This document shows positions 23,659 to 29,710 of a stretch of DNA of 35,291 bases, piece by piece. The notes beneath the pieces were generated by a model, which saw nothing but the letters and a program-made list of their open reading frames with translations, was not told where the DNA came from and did no database searches. The stretch comes from a virus. The position numbers were made by a program, and so were the translations under genes. Positions within the stretch are counted from its first letter, which is position 1. The number at the start of each line of letters is the position of its first letter. The stretch is taken from positions 1-35,291 of the IMG/VR virus record IMGVR_UViG_3300025781_000027; one strand, 5' to 3'.

Positions 23659-24212
23659 TGGCAAAGCCTAAGCTTTTTAATGGCGGGTTGGTAGAAGGTA
23701 AGCCTGTATATATCGGCATCGACCAGTCGTATAGCGGATTTGCCATAACTGCTTTAGACGCCGAAAACAAGACTGATTACTACAGCGTTGTCTATAAGGC
23801 TGAAGGCTCAGGTGTTCAACGTCTAAAAAATATTCAGGGCTTTATGATGGATGTCCTGTATCAATATGAGATTGTTGATGCCGCTATGGAGGGCTACGCC
23901 TTCGGGTCTCAGATGGCAAACATGCTGGGAGAACTAGGGGCTGTGGTCAAAATGACCATGTATGAATTTGGCGTCTATCCATTGATTGTTCCGCCCACTA
24001 ACTTGAAGAAATATGTGACAGGCAAAGGCAACGGCATATCCAAAAGCCAAATGCTCCTATACGTATTTAAGAAGTGGGGAGCAGACATTAGCGATGACAA
24101 TGCTGCAGACTCCTACGCCTTAGCTAAGCTTGTCTCAGGTTCAGCGGAATTGGAGTATGAAAAGGATGTGTATACTAAGCTTCAAGACCCCAAGTTTAGG
24201 GAGAAACCATGA
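23658..24212 (+). CDS. RuvC-like Holliday junction resolvase
   Basis: 184 aa from ATG 23658 (TAATG). It shows the RNase H-fold acidic residues of RuvC: D22 in YIGIDQSYSGFAI, E78 in DAAMEGYAFGS, and D146/D147 with D151 in ISDDNAADSYALAKL. The segment PPTNLKKYVTGKGNGISKSQ (~112-131) matches the DNA-binding stretch (P..vK...tG.G.a.K.q) found in RuvC proteins. It would cut four-way junctions or branched replication intermediates before packaging. A second possible resolvase is encoded at 21669. Confidence 0.87.
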   Translation: MAKPKLFNGGLVEGKPVYIGIDQSYSGFAITALDAENKTDYYSVVYKAEGSGVQRLKNIQGFMMDVLYQYEIVDAAMEGYAFGSQMANMLGELGAVVKMTMYEFGVYPLIVPPTNLKKYVTGKGNGISKSQMLLYVFKKWGADISDDNAADSYALAKLVSGSAELEYEKDVYTKLQDPKFREKP

Positions 24213-24403
24213 GTGAAGCACAAGAAGTGCTAACGCGCTTACGCAGGGCCAAAGAAGAAGTTGTTAAGCTTGAAGACCTGTATCGAAAAATTTGCAAATG
24301 CAATGACAGACTTCCAGGAACAGAAAATTTGCCCTTAAACACCTATCAAAAACTATATGACACTTGCGACTATCATCAACTAAGGATACGAAATCATGGC
24401 TAA
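24209..24403 (+). CDS. Small Cys-containing helical protein
   Basis: 64 aa from ATG 24209 (ATGA overlap). The first half is one amphipathic helix (SEAQEVLTRLRRAKEEVVKL), followed by YRKICKCNDRLPG and a C-terminal YDTCDYHQLRI. Three Cys plus a His (C29, C31, C53, H56 approximately) could bind a metal. It overlaps the next gene by 8 nt. No family recognised. Confidence 0.58.
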   Translation: MSEAQEVLTRLRRAKEEVVKLEDLYRKICKCNDRLPGTENLPLNTYQKLYDTCDYHQLRIRNHG

Positions 24404-24545
24404 AGCTAAAGGAAATAGAAACGATGCCCGTCCAAACGGCAAGGCATCTAAGAAGAACCCAAAAACCAACGTTAAAAAGGGCAAGACCGTAGGCGGCTAT
24501 TCACCAGCCAAGCTGAAGGTTCGTGCAGCTAAGCGAGCTGGATAA
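24396..24545 (+). CDS. Tiny basic protein
   Basis: 49 aa from ATG 24396, overlapping the previous gene by 8 nt. It is strongly basic with many Lys/Arg/Gly/Asn and few hydrophobics (MAKAKGNRNDARPNGKASKK, then KVRAAKRAG at the end), as expected for a nucleic-acid-binding peptide. It is coupled by TAATG to the FmdB-like gene. It shares its 'AK...K...K' composition with other small proteins in this region but has no recognisable domain. The Lys/Arg pattern and overlaps on both sides support a real gene. Confidence 0.62.
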   Translation: MAKAKGNRNDARPNGKASKKNPKTNVKKGKTVGGYSPAKLKVRAAKRAG

Positions 24546-24712
24546 TGCCACGTTACGATTACAGCTGTATTGAGTGCGATATGACTATTGAGATGAACCA
24601 CGGTATGCAGGAGTCGCCGTTAGTTCCATGCCCTAAGTGTGGTTATGATATGACCAAGGTATATTCCGTACCAGGAATACAGTTTAAAGGCGGAGGATGG
24701 GGCGGACAATGA
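24545..24712 (+). CDS. FmdB-type zinc-ribbon protein
   Basis: 55 aa from ATG 24545. The sequence runs MPRYDYSCIECDMTIEMNHG, then CPKCG, and ends PGIQFKGGGWGGQ. It has the two CxxC pairs (C8-x2-C11 and C34-x2-C37, approximately) and the start 'P.YdY.C..C' plus the end 'pGi.FkGgGW' of the FmdB/zinc-ribbon-8 family. The family was first described as a putative regulatory protein for formamidase/amidase genes; a function in phages is unknown. It overlaps the following gene by 4 nt. Confidence 0.78.
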   Translation: MPRYDYSCIECDMTIEMNHGMQESPLVPCPKCGYDMTKVYSVPGIQFKGGGWGGQ

Positions 24713-24942
24713 GCGAAGAATCATTTGTAATTAATGACCCAACATGGGCATCACAGTTCCAAAAAGACCTTGATGAGTACATGATGGTTGTACAGGACAG
24801 CGTAGACTCAGACGAAGATGTGGAAACCCTTTCAGGTCAGCCTTATTGCGGATGTATGGATTGTTATTGGAGAGAAGTGTTAACTTTTGCGTCCCCACGA
24901 ATTATGCGTGCTCAACTAGAAAAGAAGATTGAGCTGCTCTAA
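24709..24942 (+). CDS. Small acidic protein with CxCxxC motif
   Basis: 77 aa from ATG 24709 (ATGA overlap). The N-terminal half is acidic (DPTWASQFQKDLDEYMM, DSVDSDEDVE). The central motif PYCGCMDCYWREVL has C-x-C-x2-C and could bind zinc or an iron-sulfur cluster, perhaps between subunits, as only three Cys are present. It ends with a helix (PRIMRAQLEKKIELL). Family not recognised; translationally coupled on both sides. Confidence 0.65.
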   Translation: MSEESFVINDPTWASQFQKDLDEYMMVVQDSVDSDEDVETLSGQPYCGCMDCYWREVLTFASPRIMRAQLEKKIELL

Positions 24943-25115
24943 TGGCCCTTGACCTACGAGATAAAGACAATCCCCTACACGTCTGTATCTGTGGGTCCAT
25001 GCTTTGGAACGTCCAAGCCATGTTTGAGGACGGCGAAATATCCTTATATATGCTGGATATGGATTGCGCCCTTTGTGGTTCAAAGGCCACAGCACCAACT
25101 CCCATAGACGTTTAG
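24942..25115 (+). CDS. Small CxC/CxxC zinc-binding-like protein
   Basis: 57 aa from ATG 24942 (TAATG overlap). It has C15-x-C17 (LHVCICGSMLWNV) and C42-x2-C45 (MDCALCGSKATAPTPID), with strands between, giving a probable two-knuckle zinc ribbon. It continues the run of four adjacent genes encoding basic or Cys-rich small proteins. No enzymatic motif. The coupling by TAATG and the paired Cys knuckles support a real gene. Confidence 0.65.
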   Translation: MALDLRDKDNPLHVCICGSMLWNVQAMFEDGEISLYMLDMDCALCGSKATAPTPIDV

Positions 25116-25130
25116 CCTGAAATTCGGCGC

Positions 25131-25158
25131 TTGGAAACCCATACTTTAGGGGTAATAC
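25131..25158 (+). promoter_or_regulatory. Possible promoter for the SpoVS gene
   Basis: TTGGAA at 25131-25136, a 16-nt spacer and TAATAC at 25153-25158. Transcription would start near 25165, leaving a leader that contains the Shine-Dalgarno AAGAAGG at 25171-25177 before ATG 25183. The -10 is imperfect at its last base. Confidence 0.35.
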
Positions 25159-25182
25159 TAATCCGAGCATAAGAAGGTAAAC

Positions 25183-25470
25183 ATGTCTGAAGTAGTAAAA
25201 GAAGAAGAAGAGGGCATCCTCCGCGTAGGCGCAGGAAGCAACCCACAAGCCGTAGCATCAGCAATCGCCCACAGCATCTATGAGACTCGCGGATGCAAGA
25301 TTCGTGCTGTTGGAGCAGGCGCAGTAAATCAAGCCGTTAAAGCCATTGCAATCGCCCGTGGATACACGGCTCCACGCGGTCTCGACCTCAGTTGCATTCC
25401 TGGTTTTGCCAGCATTGAAAGCCACGATGGACAGATTTCTGCCATTGTGTTCGTAGTCGAAGCCCGTTAA
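25183..25470 (+). CDS. SpoVS-family protein
   Basis: 95 aa from ATG 25183, with AAGAAGG ~5 nt upstream. After an acidic N-terminal arm, the whole SpoVS fold follows: ILRVGAGSNPQAVASAIAHS, then IRAVGAGAVNQAVKAIAIAR, GYTAPRGLDLSCIPGFASI, and ISAIVFVVEAR. Stage V sporulation protein S is a small Alba-like, probably nucleic-acid-binding protein of Bacilli, Thermus and others. Phage copies have been proposed as auxiliary genes. Non-sporulating hosts make a sporulation role unlikely; chromatin- or RNA-binding is more plausible. The match spans the full domain. Confidence 0.88.
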   Translation: MSEVVKEEEEGILRVGAGSNPQAVASAIAHSIYETRGCKIRAVGAGAVNQAVKAIAIARGYTAPRGLDLSCIPGFASIESHDGQISAIVFVVEAR

Positions 25471-25529
25471 GCACTAATTTCGCGCCTAAAGGTTCTATTC
25501 TTATTTAACCCCCTTTGCAAAGGAAAACC

Positions 25530-25841
25530 ATGGAAAAACCAAAGAGCGAACCACATCTTGCTCCAGCTTCGGCTAAAGTAAGCAAGGTAGATTTTAAGAC
25601 AGCTTCACCTGAAAAGGGCAAACTTGTCAAGAAGAAGGGCGCACAAGCTGGCGACCCTTCAATCAAGGATGCAGCCCACCGTTCACACGTTAAGGCGCGT
25701 TCAGGCGCTCGTTACGGAATCAAAGTTGGATTCGAGAAGCAGACATCACCAGAAGCTGGCGCAACCCAGGGCAATGGTCGTTTGATTCCTCCAGCGATTA
25801 ACCGTAGCAAGCCTAACTTCTCAGCAGGTATGGCTGAATAA
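25530..25841 (+). CDS. Basic, low-complexity protein
   Basis: 103 aa from ATG 25530, with AAAGGAAAA upstream; an in-frame TTG 15 nt earlier is not preferred. Lys/Ala/Ser/Pro-rich throughout (HLAPASAKVSKVDFKTASPE, GKLVKKKGAQAGDPSIKDAA, HRSHVKARSGARYGIKVGF). It has no hydrophobic core and is predicted to be largely disordered and positively charged, fitting DNA binding or a packaged internal protein. The codon use is regular and a clean terminator follows, suggesting high expression. Family not recognised. Confidence 0.7.
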   Translation: MEKPKSEPHLAPASAKVSKVDFKTASPEKGKLVKKKGAQAGDPSIKDAAHRSHVKARSGARYGIKVGFEKQTSPEAGATQGNGRLIPPAINRSKPNFSAGMAE

Positions 25842-25856
25842 AAGAACTTGCAAAAC

Positions 25857-25881
25857 GCCCTCCAGAAATGGGGGGCTTTTT
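25857..25881 (+). terminator. Intrinsic terminator
   Basis: GCCCTCC (25857-25863) pairs with GGGGGGC (25870-25876, one G-T pair) around an AGAAAT loop and is followed by TTTTT (25877-25881). The A-run before the stem (25852-25855) extends the pairing. This is the clearest terminator in the window, isolating the basic-protein gene from the following operon. Confidence 0.78.
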
Positions 25882-25887
25882 GTTTGC

Positions 25888-25918
25888 TATAACCCTAAAG
25901 GTGTGGTTGAATAACACC
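25888..25918 (+). promoter_or_regulatory. Possible extended -10 and 5' hairpin before the 25920 gene
   Basis: TGC-TATAAC (25885-25893) resembles an extended -10. Transcription would begin near 25900. The first bases would then form a small hairpin, GGTGT (25900-25904) with ACACC (25914-25918), ending 1 nt before ATG 25920. No Shine-Dalgarno is present. A short 5' hairpin touching the start codon could stabilise the mRNA or control initiation. Confidence 0.33.
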
Positions 25919-25919
25919 C

Positions 25920-26174
25920 ATGTCATTAAAAGATGAACTAGCTAACCTAACAAAAGTTGCCGCTAGCGCGGGTCCCGCTTCTAAAGGTAGATGCTCAGTT
26001 GCAGAATGGCTAAAAGAGCAAGATGACCAGTTGGTAGCCGAATTTAAAGAGCTGTTAGAGACAAAGACATCCACATTAGAGCTACATAGGTTTTTAGTTT
26101 TAAAGTTCCCTGATTTACCTTTCCGAACAACCACATTTCGTTCACACAGAAACCATTGGTGCTCATGTCTATAA
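25920..26174 (+). CDS. Small helical protein ending in CxC, partner of the phosphoesterase gene
   Basis: 84 aa from ATG 25920. The core is CSVAEWLKEQDDQLVAEFKE, then LLETKTSTLELHRFLVLKF, PDLPFRTTTFRSHRNHWCSC. The helix-turn-helix spacing and the ending 'TFR.HRN.WC.C' recur, to my recollection, in small proteins encoded before phosphoesterase genes in other actinobacterial phages. A DNA-binding role is possible. It overlaps the following phosphoesterase gene by 10 nt, so the two are probably made together. Confidence 0.68.
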   Translation: MSLKDELANLTKVAASAGPASKGRCSVAEWLKEQDDQLVAEFKELLETKTSTLELHRFLVLKFPDLPFRTTTFRSHRNHWCSCL

Positions 26175-27343
26175 AAGATGACTTTAATAGTTTTATAAAA
26201 GCAGGAAAAGAAGGTTCAGATAAAGTTACAAAAGATGTTCCAGAAGCGTGGCGACCACGCTCTGAAATTAGTGAAACAGGCGGATATGTAGTTTCCTCAC
26301 CAGCAGCTGGTGAAACAGTGCCAGGCGCACGAGACGCACTTATTGAGGCTAACTTAAACCCAGATGAGTGGACAGTCACTTCTGTACGCCGTGGACGTTG
26401 GCAGCGTTACGATGGAGAATGGTTAGAGTCGCTTCGACTTAATATCGTTCCTTCTAGTGGCGCAGGTATTGACTACGATGCTCAGGCCCTTATTGACGAG
26501 CTAAATAAATGGAAGCCAGGAAAGTCAAACGAACAAACTGATGGAGATTTAACTGCCGTCTATAGCCTCGGTGATACTCAATATGGAAAAGATGACACCC
26601 CAGCTATTGTTGACCGAGTATTGCGTGCTTTTGATGAGTGCGTAGAGCACCACAAGTTGTTGATGAAGAAGTATCCCAACCGCATCACACAGATTGCCCT
26701 TCCTCAGCTTGGCGACTGCATCGAGGGAATGACTAGCCAAAAAGGTAAGGTCATGGGTCGCCACGATATTGGAGTAGCCCAGCAGGTACAGGTTGGTCGT
26801 CGTGTGCTTATGGCGCAGATTAAGGCGATGGCTCCCTTTGCCAGCAAGATTATTGTTCCTGTCGTTCCAGGAAACCACGATGAAGTACAGCGGTTCTTAG
26901 TTTCGCGCCCAGAAGATTCGTGGCAGATTGAGATTGTTCGCGCCGTGGAAGACGCCTGTCAAGAGAACGAGTACCTACGTAATAAAGTAGAGTTCCGCTA
27001 CCCAGCTAAGGACGACAGCACCTTGTGCGTTAACTTAAACGGCACCATGTACGGCATGGCTCATGGTCATCAAAAGTCCGATATGGTCAAGTGGTGGTCA
27101 GGTCAGGTTATGGGTAACTGTGCAGTTGCACAGGCAGATATCCTCAATGTTGGTCACCTTCACCACTACGATGTACAAAGCGTAGGAACTAGACTATTTA
27201 TTCAAAACCCAGCTATGGACAATGGTTCAGGTTGGTGGCGTGATAAGTCAGGTTTAGAGTCGCACCCAGGAATCGTGTCTTTAGTTGTAGGTCAAGGTTT
27301 TGATGCCCGTCGTGAGTTAGTAGTACTAGGCGGGTTTCGCTAG
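26165..27343 (+). CDS. Calcineurin-like metallophosphoesterase
   Basis: 392 aa from ATG 26165; in-frame TTG 26156 is less likely. Residues ~1-125 are an extra N-terminal region, with VTSVRRGRWQRYDGEWL (~71-87) looking like a small beta domain. The phosphoesterase core follows: SLGDTQYGKD (D137), LGDCIEG (D184), VVPGNHDEV (N237, H238), MAHGHQ (H300, H302) and VGHLHHYD (H331, H333). The usual first motif DxH reads DTQ here. Members hydrolyse phosphodiesters; Mre11/SbcD nucleases belong to this superfamily. No partner SbcC ATPase is present in the window, so substrate is unknown. Confidence 0.83.
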   Translation: MSIKDDFNSFIKAGKEGSDKVTKDVPEAWRPRSEISETGGYVVSSPAAGETVPGARDALIEANLNPDEWTVTSVRRGRWQRYDGEWLESLRLNIVPSSGAGIDYDAQALIDELNKWKPGKSNEQTDGDLTAVYSLGDTQYGKDDTPAIVDRVLRAFDECVEHHKLLMKKYPNRITQIALPQLGDCIEGMTSQKGKVMGRHDIGVAQQVQVGRRVLMAQIKAMAPFASKIIVPVVPGNHDEVQRFLVSRPEDSWQIEIVRAVEDACQENEYLRNKVEFRYPAKDDSTLCVNLNGTMYGMAHGHQKSDMVKWWSGQVMGNCAVAQADILNVGHLHHYDVQSVGTRLFIQNPAMDNGSGWWRDKSGLESHPGIVSLVVGQGFDARRELVVLGGFR

Positions 27344-27345
27344 CC

Positions 27346-27351
27346 TATAAT
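27346..27351 (+). promoter_or_regulatory. Perfect -10 hexamer TATAAT, 6 nt before ATG 27358 (leaderless start)
   Basis: TATAAT lies 2 nt after the phosphoesterase stop (27341-27343) and exactly 6 nt before ATG 27358. There is no Shine-Dalgarno and no good -35 at 16-18 nt. It would drive the chain of small genes 27358-30242. Confidence 0.6.
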
Positions 27352-27357
27352 GGCTAT

Positions 27358-27897
27358 ATGCCAGGCACACATCAAAATGTCCAAAATCTCGGCGCAGCTG
27401 GGATGTACGGAACCAACACCAATTACGGTGGCGGTGGTGTTCCTGTCGCACGTTCTGAACTTGACTTCCTTCGCTTAGGTGTTGGCCGTCAACCATCCGC
27501 AGAATATCCAGACGGTTATTTAGGAACAATTCGTACACGACGCGATGACCGTGGACGCCCAGGTTCTACATCAGAGAACGTTTTAGACTCACTCAAGGTT
27601 CGCATTACACAGCGCGGCTACCAACGCGGTGTGCACAAAGGCGAACGTATTGACGCCGCTGGTTATTACTATCCAGCTGACTTAGGTCCAGAACGTGGAA
27701 TTCGCCGTCAAATGGCAGGTGTTCGTGACGGTAACGTTATTAGAACTAAGCGTAATACAGATAACCAATACCTAGCTCCAGCACCACACTTGCCTAATGA
27801 TGGTAAGGCGGGCCCAGCAGCGAAGAGCGATTCACCTATGGGTGTGAACTTGAACCGAGCACAGCGCTTGAGTTCCCTATCACCAAATTGGAAATAA
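27358..27897 (+). CDS. Gly/Arg/Tyr-rich hydrophilic protein, first of the small-gene chain
   Basis: 179 aa from ATG 27358. The start is Gly/Asn-rich (GAAGMYGTNTNYGGGGVPV). The central region (ARSELDFLRLGVGRQPSAEY, PDGYLGTIRTRRDDRGRP, ITQRGYQRGVHKGERID, DAAGYYYPADLGPERG) is Arg- and Tyr-rich, and the end is Pro/Ala/Ser-rich. It lacks hydrophobic helices and catalytic motifs, and looks like a virion-associated or nucleic-acid-contacting protein. The gene is next to, but not overlapping, the 27898 gene. No family recognised. Confidence 0.68.
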   Translation: MPGTHQNVQNLGAAGMYGTNTNYGGGGVPVARSELDFLRLGVGRQPSAEYPDGYLGTIRTRRDDRGRPGSTSENVLDSLKVRITQRGYQRGVHKGERIDAAGYYYPADLGPERGIRRQMAGVRDGNVIRTKRNTDNQYLAPAPHLPNDGKAGPAAKSDSPMGVNLNRAQRLSSLSPNWK

Positions 27898-28254
27898 ATG
27901 ACAGGTAGACAATCAGACGGTGTTTACTCCCGCAAACCATGGCAAGCACCACCAGAGGCTGCCTACCCACCCCAAGCTTATATTGGCCCTTTTGCCTCTA
28001 ATCAAGAGCGTCTACTGAGCCAATCACTAGCAGCTAATCTAATGACAGGCGCCGAACTACAAGAATATGTGCGCCCTCCACTACCCCAGGTTGTACTATT
28101 TCCTGAGCGCTATGGATACACAGATACAGAATTGAGTATTGAGGACATCATTCAGCTCCCTGGACGTGCTCAGCAGCGTGTAGAATCAGACTTTAGCCAA
28201 ACTCCAAATACAACCGAATCAAGCAGCAGAAACGACTTAGGAGGTTCCGTTTAA
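27898..28254 (+). CDS. Pro/Gln-rich hydrophilic protein
   Basis: 118 aa from ATG 27898, immediately after the previous stop. Pro/Tyr/Gln-rich at the start (YSRKPWQAPPEAAYPPQAYI), a helix (SNQERLLSQSLAANLMTGAE), then PLPQVVLFPERYGYTDTEL and an acidic, Ser/Thr/Asn-rich end. It appears partly disordered. It is coupled by TAATG to the next small gene. No domain recognised. Confidence 0.65.
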   Translation: MTGRQSDGVYSRKPWQAPPEAAYPPQAYIGPFASNQERLLSQSLAANLMTGAELQEYVRPPLPQVVLFPERYGYTDTELSIEDIIQLPGRAQQRVESDFSQTPNTTESSSRNDLGGSV

Positions 28255-28403
28255 TGGGACGCAATAAAAAAGACTTTGATTACGAAACGGCCAATGAGCC
28301 AAACCCTTCACGCGTAAACGCCGAAACCCCTAACCGTACTGTTTCCCACGAAAACCGTGCAAAGATTGCCGCTGATATGGCAAAAATGTTTGGTAAAAAA
28401 TGA
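28254..28403 (+). CDS. Tiny hydrophilic protein
   Basis: 49 aa from ATG 28254 (TAATG overlap; AGGAGG 13-8 nt upstream, a strong Shine-Dalgarno at 28240-28245). The start is basic (MGRNKKDFDYETANEPN), the middle Asn/Thr-rich, and the end a short basic helix (ENRAKIAADMAKMFGKK). The next gene overlaps it by 4 nt (ATGA). No family recognised, but the strong ribosome-binding site supports translation. Confidence 0.62.
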   Translation: MGRNKKDFDYETANEPNPSRVNAETPNRTVSHENRAKIAADMAKMFGKK

Positions 28404-28630
28404 ACAACGACCCAGGATTACTTACAGACTCGACTGGCGATGGTATGGCAGGGGCTGAAGATGTTGCCCTTTCCACCCAACGCGACCTTAAAACCACCTA
28501 TTACAACGGTTCTAGGCCTTGTATTGAGTGTGGCATGACCTTAAATCCCGTACAATCGTTACATACGGATACGTGCCCAAATTGCACACGCCGTAAGCAA
28601 GCTAAACACCTCAAAGGACGGATGGCCTAA
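28400..28630 (+). CDS. Zinc-ribbon protein of the small-gene chain
   Basis: 76 aa from ATG 28400 (ATGA overlap). After an acidic, Gly/Asp-rich start, it has RPCIECGMTLNPVQSLHTDT, then CPNCTRRKQAKHLKGRM, with C42-x2-C45 and C60-x2-C63 (approximately), a zinc ribbon with a strongly basic tail suited to nucleic-acid contact. It is coupled to the next gene by TAATG. Family unknown beyond the zinc-ribbon motif. Confidence 0.68.
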   Translation: MNNDPGLLTDSTGDGMAGAEDVALSTQRDLKTTYYNGSRPCIECGMTLNPVQSLHTDTCPNCTRRKQAKHLKGRMA

Positions 28631-28836
28631 TGACCGTAAATAATTCGCGTTCCATGAACGCTTCACTTGATGAGGGCGCAACTGACGGCAAGTACCGTAA
28701 GGCACGTCCAAACACCACTGTTATTCCTGGTCTTGGTGACCAGATTGTTAAGCAAGAGCGTGCAGGTTTGCACCCATATATGAACTATGGCTTTATTAAC
28801 TCTGAAGAAGCTAATAAGGTTAACCCAGGTAAGTAA
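28630..28836 (+). CDS. Small hydrophilic protein
   Basis: 68 aa from ATG 28630 (TAATG overlap). The sequence NSRSMNASLDEGATDGKYRK, ARPNTTVIPGLGDQIVKQER and AGLHPYMNYGFINSEEANKV shows no hydrophobic core and likely partial disorder. The repeated 'N/D-G-K' and 'R..N' composition is shared with neighbours in the chain. No domain recognised. The next gene starts 1 nt after its stop. Confidence 0.6.
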   Translation: MTVNNSRSMNASLDEGATDGKYRKARPNTTVIPGLGDQIVKQERAGLHPYMNYGFINSEEANKVNPGK

Positions 28837-28837
28837 C

Positions 28838-29080
28838 ATGTCAAAAGACCGCGCACACGACTCTAAGCGAGTTACTGGTTCTGCAGCAGAGATGCTTGGA
28901 CCAAGACAACATGTTTTGGTAACACCTGCTGAAGAAGATGTACAGCCCTACGCCACAGCCAGCTATGAATTTGACGTACATCCAGAAGCAACTTCTAAAG
29001 ACGTTGGTATGCACATTGCACGAGCAATTAAAGGTGGCATGCCAAAGCCTGCTAAAGTTGAATGGAATCCAAAGAAGTAA
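28838..29080 (+). CDS. Small protein of the chain, possible compact fold
   Basis: 80 aa from ATG 28838; in-frame earlier starts lie inside the previous gene. SKDRAHDSKRVTGSAAEMLG, then PRQHVLVTPAEEDVQPYATA, and YEFDVHPEATSKDVGMHIAR, AIKGGMPKPAKVEW. The second half alternates strand and helix (YEFDVHPE, then DVGMHIARAIKGG, then KVEW), which could be a small alpha/beta fold. It is coupled by TAATG to the next gene. No family recognised. Confidence 0.62.
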   Translation: MSKDRAHDSKRVTGSAAEMLGPRQHVLVTPAEEDVQPYATASYEFDVHPEATSKDVGMHIARAIKGGMPKPAKVEWNPKK

Positions 29081-29277
29081 TGAACCCTAAAGAACCGCAG
29101 TTTGCCGATAAGGGAAAGAAAATCCCTAACTTCCCACAGCCACATATGTGGCCTAAGGGCTCGATTGCTGCGGGTGGCGACGACGACTATCGTCATATTA
29201 GTATTGATGACTACGAAGCAGCTCGTGAGCATAACCGTGAATGGCAAGCTCAGCGTGCAGCATGGGAAAAGGAATAA
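29080..29277 (+). CDS. Small Pro/Asp-rich protein
   Basis: 65 aa from ATG 29080 (TAATG overlap, chosen over an in-frame ATG at 29062 inside the previous gene). NPKEPQFADKGKKIPNFPQP, then HMWPKGSIAAGGDDDYRHIS and a C-terminal helix (DYEAAREHNREWQAQRAAWE). Short, hydrophilic and acidic at the end. No domain recognised. Confidence 0.6.
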   Translation: MNPKEPQFADKGKKIPNFPQPHMWPKGSIAAGGDDDYRHISIDDYEAAREHNREWQAQRAAWEKE

Positions 29278-29279
29278 TC

Positions 29280-29561
29280 ATGGAGCCTACACACAATCAG
29301 TTCCCACCAAGCGGCAAGTTTAATGAATCTGGTTCGGTAAAAGTAACACGTAAAAATGACATCCCCGAGGACCGCCCAGACGCCAGGGTTAATTATGTAT
29401 TAAACAAAAAATACAAAGAAAAGCTAAACGCTTTTGGTTTTTCCGAGGCCCAACAAAATATGTCTGACACTAACAATAAAATTTGGGCAAGAAAAGATAA
29501 AGCTTTTCAACGTGCACAAGGTGAAATTAAGACTATTAAGATTGATTCAGGTAAAAAGTGA
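29280..29561 (+). CDS. Small Lys/Asn-rich protein
   Basis: 93 aa from ATG 29280, 2 nt after the previous stop, with AAAGGAAT upstream at 29268-29275. The sequence EPTHNQFPPSGKFNESGSVK, VTRKNDIPEDRPDARVNYVL and NKKYKEKLNAFGFSEAQQNM, then KIWARKDKAFQRAQGEIKTI is helical in its second half and strongly Lys-rich. No catalytic motif. It overlaps the following gene by 4 nt (GTGA). Confidence 0.62.
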   Translation: MEPTHNQFPPSGKFNESGSVKVTRKNDIPEDRPDARVNYVLNKKYKEKLNAFGFSEAQQNMSDTNNKIWARKDKAFQRAQGEIKTIKIDSGKK

Positions 29562-29710
29562 AGCCAACAGAGTCACAATTTCCTGAGCAGACTGACGACC
29601 GTCCAGAGGGCTGGGATTACATAACCCCAGAAACCATGGATGAGATGGAAAACCATTTCACCAGCACTCAGCCTCAAGAGCACTCACAGAAGAAGATTAA
29701 CAATGTCTGA
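29558..29710 (+). CDS. Tiny acidic protein
   Basis: 50 aa from GTG 29558 (GTGA overlap). The first part (TESQFPEQTDDRPEGWDYIT) echoes the 'Q-F-P' and 'E-D-R-P' wording of the preceding protein (THNQFPPSG, PEDRPDARV), which might reflect a shared origin. The rest is acidic and Gln/His-rich (PETMDEMENHFTSTQPQEHS). It overlaps the next gene by 8 nt. No domain recognised. Confidence 0.58.
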   Translation: MKPTESQFPEQTDDRPEGWDYITPETMDEMENHFTSTQPQEHSQKKINNV

